A DNA stretch of 8,936 bases from an uncultured Clostridiaceae bacterium (GTDB taxonomy: Bacteria > Bacillota > Clostridia > Lachnospirales > Lachnospiraceae), in the NCBI GenBank assembly GCA_958441075.1, contig CAUCBQ010000084.1, positions 1-8,936 of the forward strand, read 5' to 3'. Both the position numbers and the translations under genes were made by a program. Under the pieces are notes generated by a model, which had not been told where the DNA came from, did not search any database, and worked only from the letters and a program-made list of their open reading frames with translations. The number at the start of each line of letters is the position of its first letter. The first letter of the stretch is position 1. Positions 6,947-8,936 of the stretch are shown one piece after another.

Positions 6947-6999
6947 AGGCCCGGGAGCATCGGTTCACTGACGGAACGGCTCCCGGGCCTTTCATTTTG
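6947..6999. terminator. Probably bidirectional terminator between the mutase and recombinase genes
   Basis: AGGCCCGGGAGC (6947-6958) pairs perfectly with GCTCCCGGGCCT (6979-6990), a 12-bp stem. The 20-nt loop has a small inner GTTC/GAAC pairing. On the plus strand TTTCATTTTG follows; on the minus strand GTTTCAATTTC follows, so both convergent transcripts can end here. It fills almost the whole 71-nt gap between the two stop codons. Confidence 0.88.
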
Positions 7000-7854
7000 T
7001 CACCAGGTTACTACCCTGTCGATCACAGCCTGCTGTTCCTGAGAAGAACGGGTCAGATAGATCCGTGTAGTTTCGATGCTGTCATGGCCCATAAGATCTG
7101 CCAGCAGGGAAATATCATTGAATTTTGCCAGAAAGTTTTTTGCATATCGGTGGCGGAAGGAGTGAGGGTATACAGTTTCCGGCTGAATCCGGTATCTTTT
7201 TGCCAGTACTTTAAGCTGAGAACTGATTCCTCTGGGTGTGATGGGTTTTCCGCTCCGGTTGGTAAATACATATCCTGAGGACAGTCCTCTCTGTTCCAGC
7301 CAGACAGTCATTTCCGCACAGAGCTGTTTGGGAAAATAGATTCGCCGCATTTTTCCGCCTTTTGTGTACAGATCCATGCAGCCTACTGCAATATGCTCTG
7401 CCTTGATCTGGACCAGTTCGCTGACCCGGGCTCCCGTAGCGCCCAGAAACCGCACTACAAAGTACCAGAACAGATCCTGATCTCTCCAAAGCTTCCGTTT
7501 CAGTTTCTCATAGTCCCTTTTTGAAATTACATTGTTGAGAAATGGTTTTTGCTGGCACCGTACAGACGGAAGCTTGAAATTTTCCGGTATCCCGCAGCTT
7601 TTCAGAGTTTTTACATATTGGTTGATCCCATAGATCCGGGTATTTACTGTTGCGGGCCGATATTTTCTTAGAAGCTCTCTCCTGTAATCCTGCAGGGCTT
7701 CCACGGTTATTTCATTGTGGGTTTTATAAAATTCCCGCACAGATGCCGCATACACCCGCACCGTATTTTCTGAGGCTCCCTTTTCCAGGAGCAGGTTTTT
7801 AAATTGTTCGATCCGATCTTCCGGGAGTGTGTCATTTCCTTTATTCATGTTCAT
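7000..7854 (-). CDS. Tyrosine site-specific recombinase, second gene of the pair
   Basis: This 284-residue protein is a tyrosine recombinase of the phage-integrase/XerC-XerD superfamily, which cuts and rejoins DNA at specific sites through a 3'-phosphotyrosine. An N-terminal SAM-like core-binding domain (about residues 12-90) precedes the catalytic domain (about 105-284). The catalytic set is complete: R143 in GATGARVSEL, K165 in LYTKGGKMRR, H231 and R234 in HSFRHR, H257 in MGHDSIE, and nucleophile Y266 in TTRIYL. It lacks the extra arm-binding domain of large phage integrases. It starts 15 nt after the stop of the upstream recombinase; its Shine-Dalgarno (AAGGA, minus strand, 7865-7869) abuts that stop, which suggests translational coupling. 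The first of two nearby ATG codons fits the spacing better. The partner is clearly a paralogue. Target sites are unknown; inversion switch, mobile element or chromosome-dimer role all remain possible. Confidence 0.93.
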   Translation of the reverse strand: MNMNKGNDTLPEDRIEQFKNLLLEKGASENTVRVYAASVREFYKTHNEITVEALQDYRRELLRKYRPATVNTRIYGINQYVKTLKSCGIPENFKLPSVRCQQKPFLNNVISKRDYEKLKRKLWRDQDLFWYFVVRFLGATGARVSELVQIKAEHIAVGCMDLYTKGGKMRRIYFPKQLCAEMTVWLEQRGLSSGYVFTNRSGKPITPRGISSQLKVLAKRYRIQPETVYPHSFRHRYAKNFLAKFNDISLLADLMGHDSIETTRIYLTRSSQEQQAVIDRVVTW

Positions 7855-7869
7855 TCTGAAATTTTCCTT

Positions 7870-8706
7870 TCACCAGTCCACTACTTTATTTACAATCTGA
7901 TACTGTTCCGCACTGCTTCGCCGGAGGTAGATCCGTGTGGTTTCAATGCTTTCATGTCCCAGAAGGTCTGCCAGCAGGGAAATATCTCCACAGGCTTCAA
8001 TGAAGTTTTTTGCAAACCGGTGACGGAAAGAATGGGGGTACATTACCTCAGGGTCCAGGCCATACCGGGCGGCAAAGGTTTTCAGCCGTGCACGCACACC
8101 GGAGGGGGTAATAGGTGCTCCAAAGCGGTTTAAAAATAGCGCTCCGCCTGTGCGGGCTGAAAAGTCGGGCCATTTAAAGAAGGCGCTGCGAAGCCCTGAC
8201 GGAATGTAAACTCTGCGCATTTTATTCCCTTTGGAATACAGATCCTTAAAGCCGCGGTGTATATCCGGAACCTGAAAGGCAACAAGCTCACTGACTCTGA
8301 CCCCGGTAGCCGCCATAAGACGAATGAGAAAATAGTAAACCATTTCTTCGTCCTCTAAAAGCCGCTGCTTCAGATACTCATAATCTGCCTGACTGATAAT
8401 TTTATCCAGATAGGTTTTCTGCTGGACCCGTATCATGGGAGCAGGGGCAGACTGGAGCTTTTTATCTTCCATAAAGCAGTTTAAAGCCCTGAGCCTTAGA
8501 TTTACGGTCTGGGGTTTATAATGCTCCAGCAGATAAACCTTATAAAGCTGCAGGTTTCTGGAGGTGAGCTGAGGATACAGCCTGTAAAACTGTTCTACAG
8601 CACAGCGGTAAACGCAGATGGTGTTGGCAGACATATTCCGTTCCTTTAAATGACATAGAAATACTTCCAGTCCCCGGACAGATGATGGTTTTGTGATTGC
8701 ATTCAT
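7870..8706 (-). CDS. Tyrosine site-specific recombinase, first gene of the pair
   Basis: This 278-residue protein is a XerC/D-like tyrosine recombinase with a core-binding domain (about 10-85) and a catalytic domain (about 100-278). All catalytic residues are visible: R137 in ATGVRVSEL, K159 in LYSKGNKMRR, H225 and R228 in HSFRHRF, H251 in LGHESIE, and Y260 in TTRIYL. It shares roughly half of its residues with the neighbour by eye, including KNF, DISLLAD and the ends VVDW versus VVTW, so the two arose by duplication and then diverged. Unequal divergence in the N-terminal DNA-contact domain is consistent with each binding a different half-site, as XerC and XerD do. ATG 8706 has a perfect AAGGAGG (8714-8720, minus strand) 7 nt upstream, so expression may be good. 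The start lies beside the control region at the right end of the window. Confidence 0.93.
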   Translation of the reverse strand: MNAITKPSSVRGLEVFLCHLKERNMSANTICVYRCAVEQFYRLYPQLTSRNLQLYKVYLLEHYKPQTVNLRLRALNCFMEDKKLQSAPAPMIRVQQKTYLDKIISQADYEYLKQRLLEDEEMVYYFLIRLMAATGVRVSELVAFQVPDIHRGFKDLYSKGNKMRRVYIPSGLRSAFFKWPDFSARTGGALFLNRFGAPITPSGVRARLKTFAARYGLDPEVMYPHSFRHRFAKNFIEACGDISLLADLLGHESIETTRIYLRRSSAEQYQIVNKVVDW

Positions 8707-8730
8707 AATGCATCCTCCTTTTTTTCATCC

Positions 8731-8760
8731 ATCCTAGACCGATTTTTTTGAAAATGTAAG
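8731..8760 (-). promoter_or_regulatory. Candidate promoter of the recombinase unit
   Basis: Read on the minus strand, CTTACA (8755-8760, four of six) is 18 nt from TAGGAT (8731-8736, four of six), ending about 25 nt before the ATG. This is a moderate match in the expected place. A start near 8724 would leave only a short leader carrying the Shine-Dalgarno. Confidence 0.4.
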
Positions 8761-8817
8761 TGTGGGGGCCGTATTGCTGACTGATAACGATGGAAGCCAT
8801 GATTCACCTGTGCACAC

Positions 8818-8855
8818 AAAAAACCGCCCTTCGGTGTTGGCGTACCGAAGGGCGG
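8818..8855 (-). terminator. Strong minus-strand terminator upstream of the recombinases
   Basis: CCGCCCTTCGGT (8824-8835) and ACCGAAGGGCGG (8844-8855) form a perfect 12-bp stem with an 8-nt loop. The six A bases at 8818-8823 give a U-tract only when read leftwards, so it ends minus-strand transcripts. It would insulate the recombinases from transcription entering from the right, or act as a leader attenuator if a promoter lies further right. Confidence 0.85.
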
Positions 8856-8862
8856 CTCTGCC

Positions 8863-8897
8863 TGACAAATGTCACGCAATGGAATGGTAGGTATAAT
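8863..8897 (+). promoter_or_regulatory. Candidate plus-strand promoter with overlapping palindrome
   Basis: ATGTCA (8869-8874, four of six) is 17 nt from a perfect TATAAT (8892-8897). The -35 overlaps the 12-base palindrome TGACA-AA-TGTCA (8863-8874), which could be a small operator. Downstream, AAAAAAAGGGGGG (8912-8924) could serve as a ribosome binding region for a gene starting beyond the window. No coding start is visible inside the window. Confidence 0.4.
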
Positions 8898-8936
8898 AAA
8901 AAGAAAATGTTAAAAAAAGGGGGGACCGGACGGATC

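Noticed and set aside
7000..8706. A RIT element (trio of tandem tyrosine recombinases) or Tn554-type transposon
   Set aside because: Only two recombinases are present and both are short (278 and 284 residues). No third recombinase frame or element ends are visible in the window, though the right flank is not seen.
8540..8800. A minus-strand frame starting upstream of the first recombinase in another phase
   Set aside because: It overlaps the recombinase start out of frame; the recombinase has the perfect Shine-Dalgarno and conserved protein sequence.
1..8936. CRISPR array, tRNA or rRNA genes
   Set aside because: No regularly spaced short repeats with unique spacers and no cloverleaf or rRNA-like sequence were recognised on either strand.

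Overview
The window looks like chromosome from an anaerobic, low-to-mid-GC Firmicute, most likely a gut Lachnospiraceae (Clostridium cluster XIVa). This rests on the strong AGGAGG-type ribosome binding sites, the aromatic cell-wall-binding repeats, a Rho with a long N-terminal insertion, and the general style of the proteins. The genus cannot be fixed from sequence reading alone.

Layout, left to right. (1) Bases 1-1085, plus strand: the 3' part of a cell-surface protein whose start lies outside the window. It has about eleven aromatic/glycine cell-wall-binding repeats, then a Ser/Gly-rich tail, and is closed by a strong terminator at 1126-1160. (2) Bases 1215-3237: a two-gene unit of a membrane-anchored NodB-type polysaccharide deacetylase and the AAA+ replication/recombination factor RarA (MgsA), only 13 nt apart. 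(3) Bases 3238-3444: a compact control region with a good sigma-A-like promoter, an intrinsic terminator directly downstream, and a second stem that shares bases with the terminator stem. It lies in front of rho (3445-5082). The Rho protein has a long Arg/Glu/Ser-rich, probably disordered insertion between its N-terminal helical domain and its RNA-binding fold. (4) Bases 5192-6928: an alpha-phosphoglucomutase/phospho-sugar mutase, ending in a hairpin terminator that probably works from both sides. (5) Bases 7000-8706, minus strand: two adjacent, complete, paralogous tyrosine recombinases in one coupled unit, convergent with the mutase gene. (6) Bases 8707-8936: a gene-free control region. It carries a minus-strand promoter and perfect Shine-Dalgarno for the recombinases, a strong minus-strand terminator, and a candidate plus-strand promoter with a small palindrome that points to an unseen gene to the right.

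The left and middle parts are housekeeping and envelope functions (wall binding, wall-glycan deacetylation, fork maintenance, transcription termination, glucose-1-phosphate supply for surface glycans). The right part is accessory. A recombinase pair divergent from an intergenic promoter next to envelope/sugar genes is compatible with a DNA-inversion switch or with the edge of a mobile element. No convincing pair of long inverted repeats is visible here, so that idea remains a hypothesis. The most distinctive observations are the Rho insertion with its in-frame 18-bp repeats, the overlapping terminator/anti-terminator stems before rho, and the recombinase pair with its control region.
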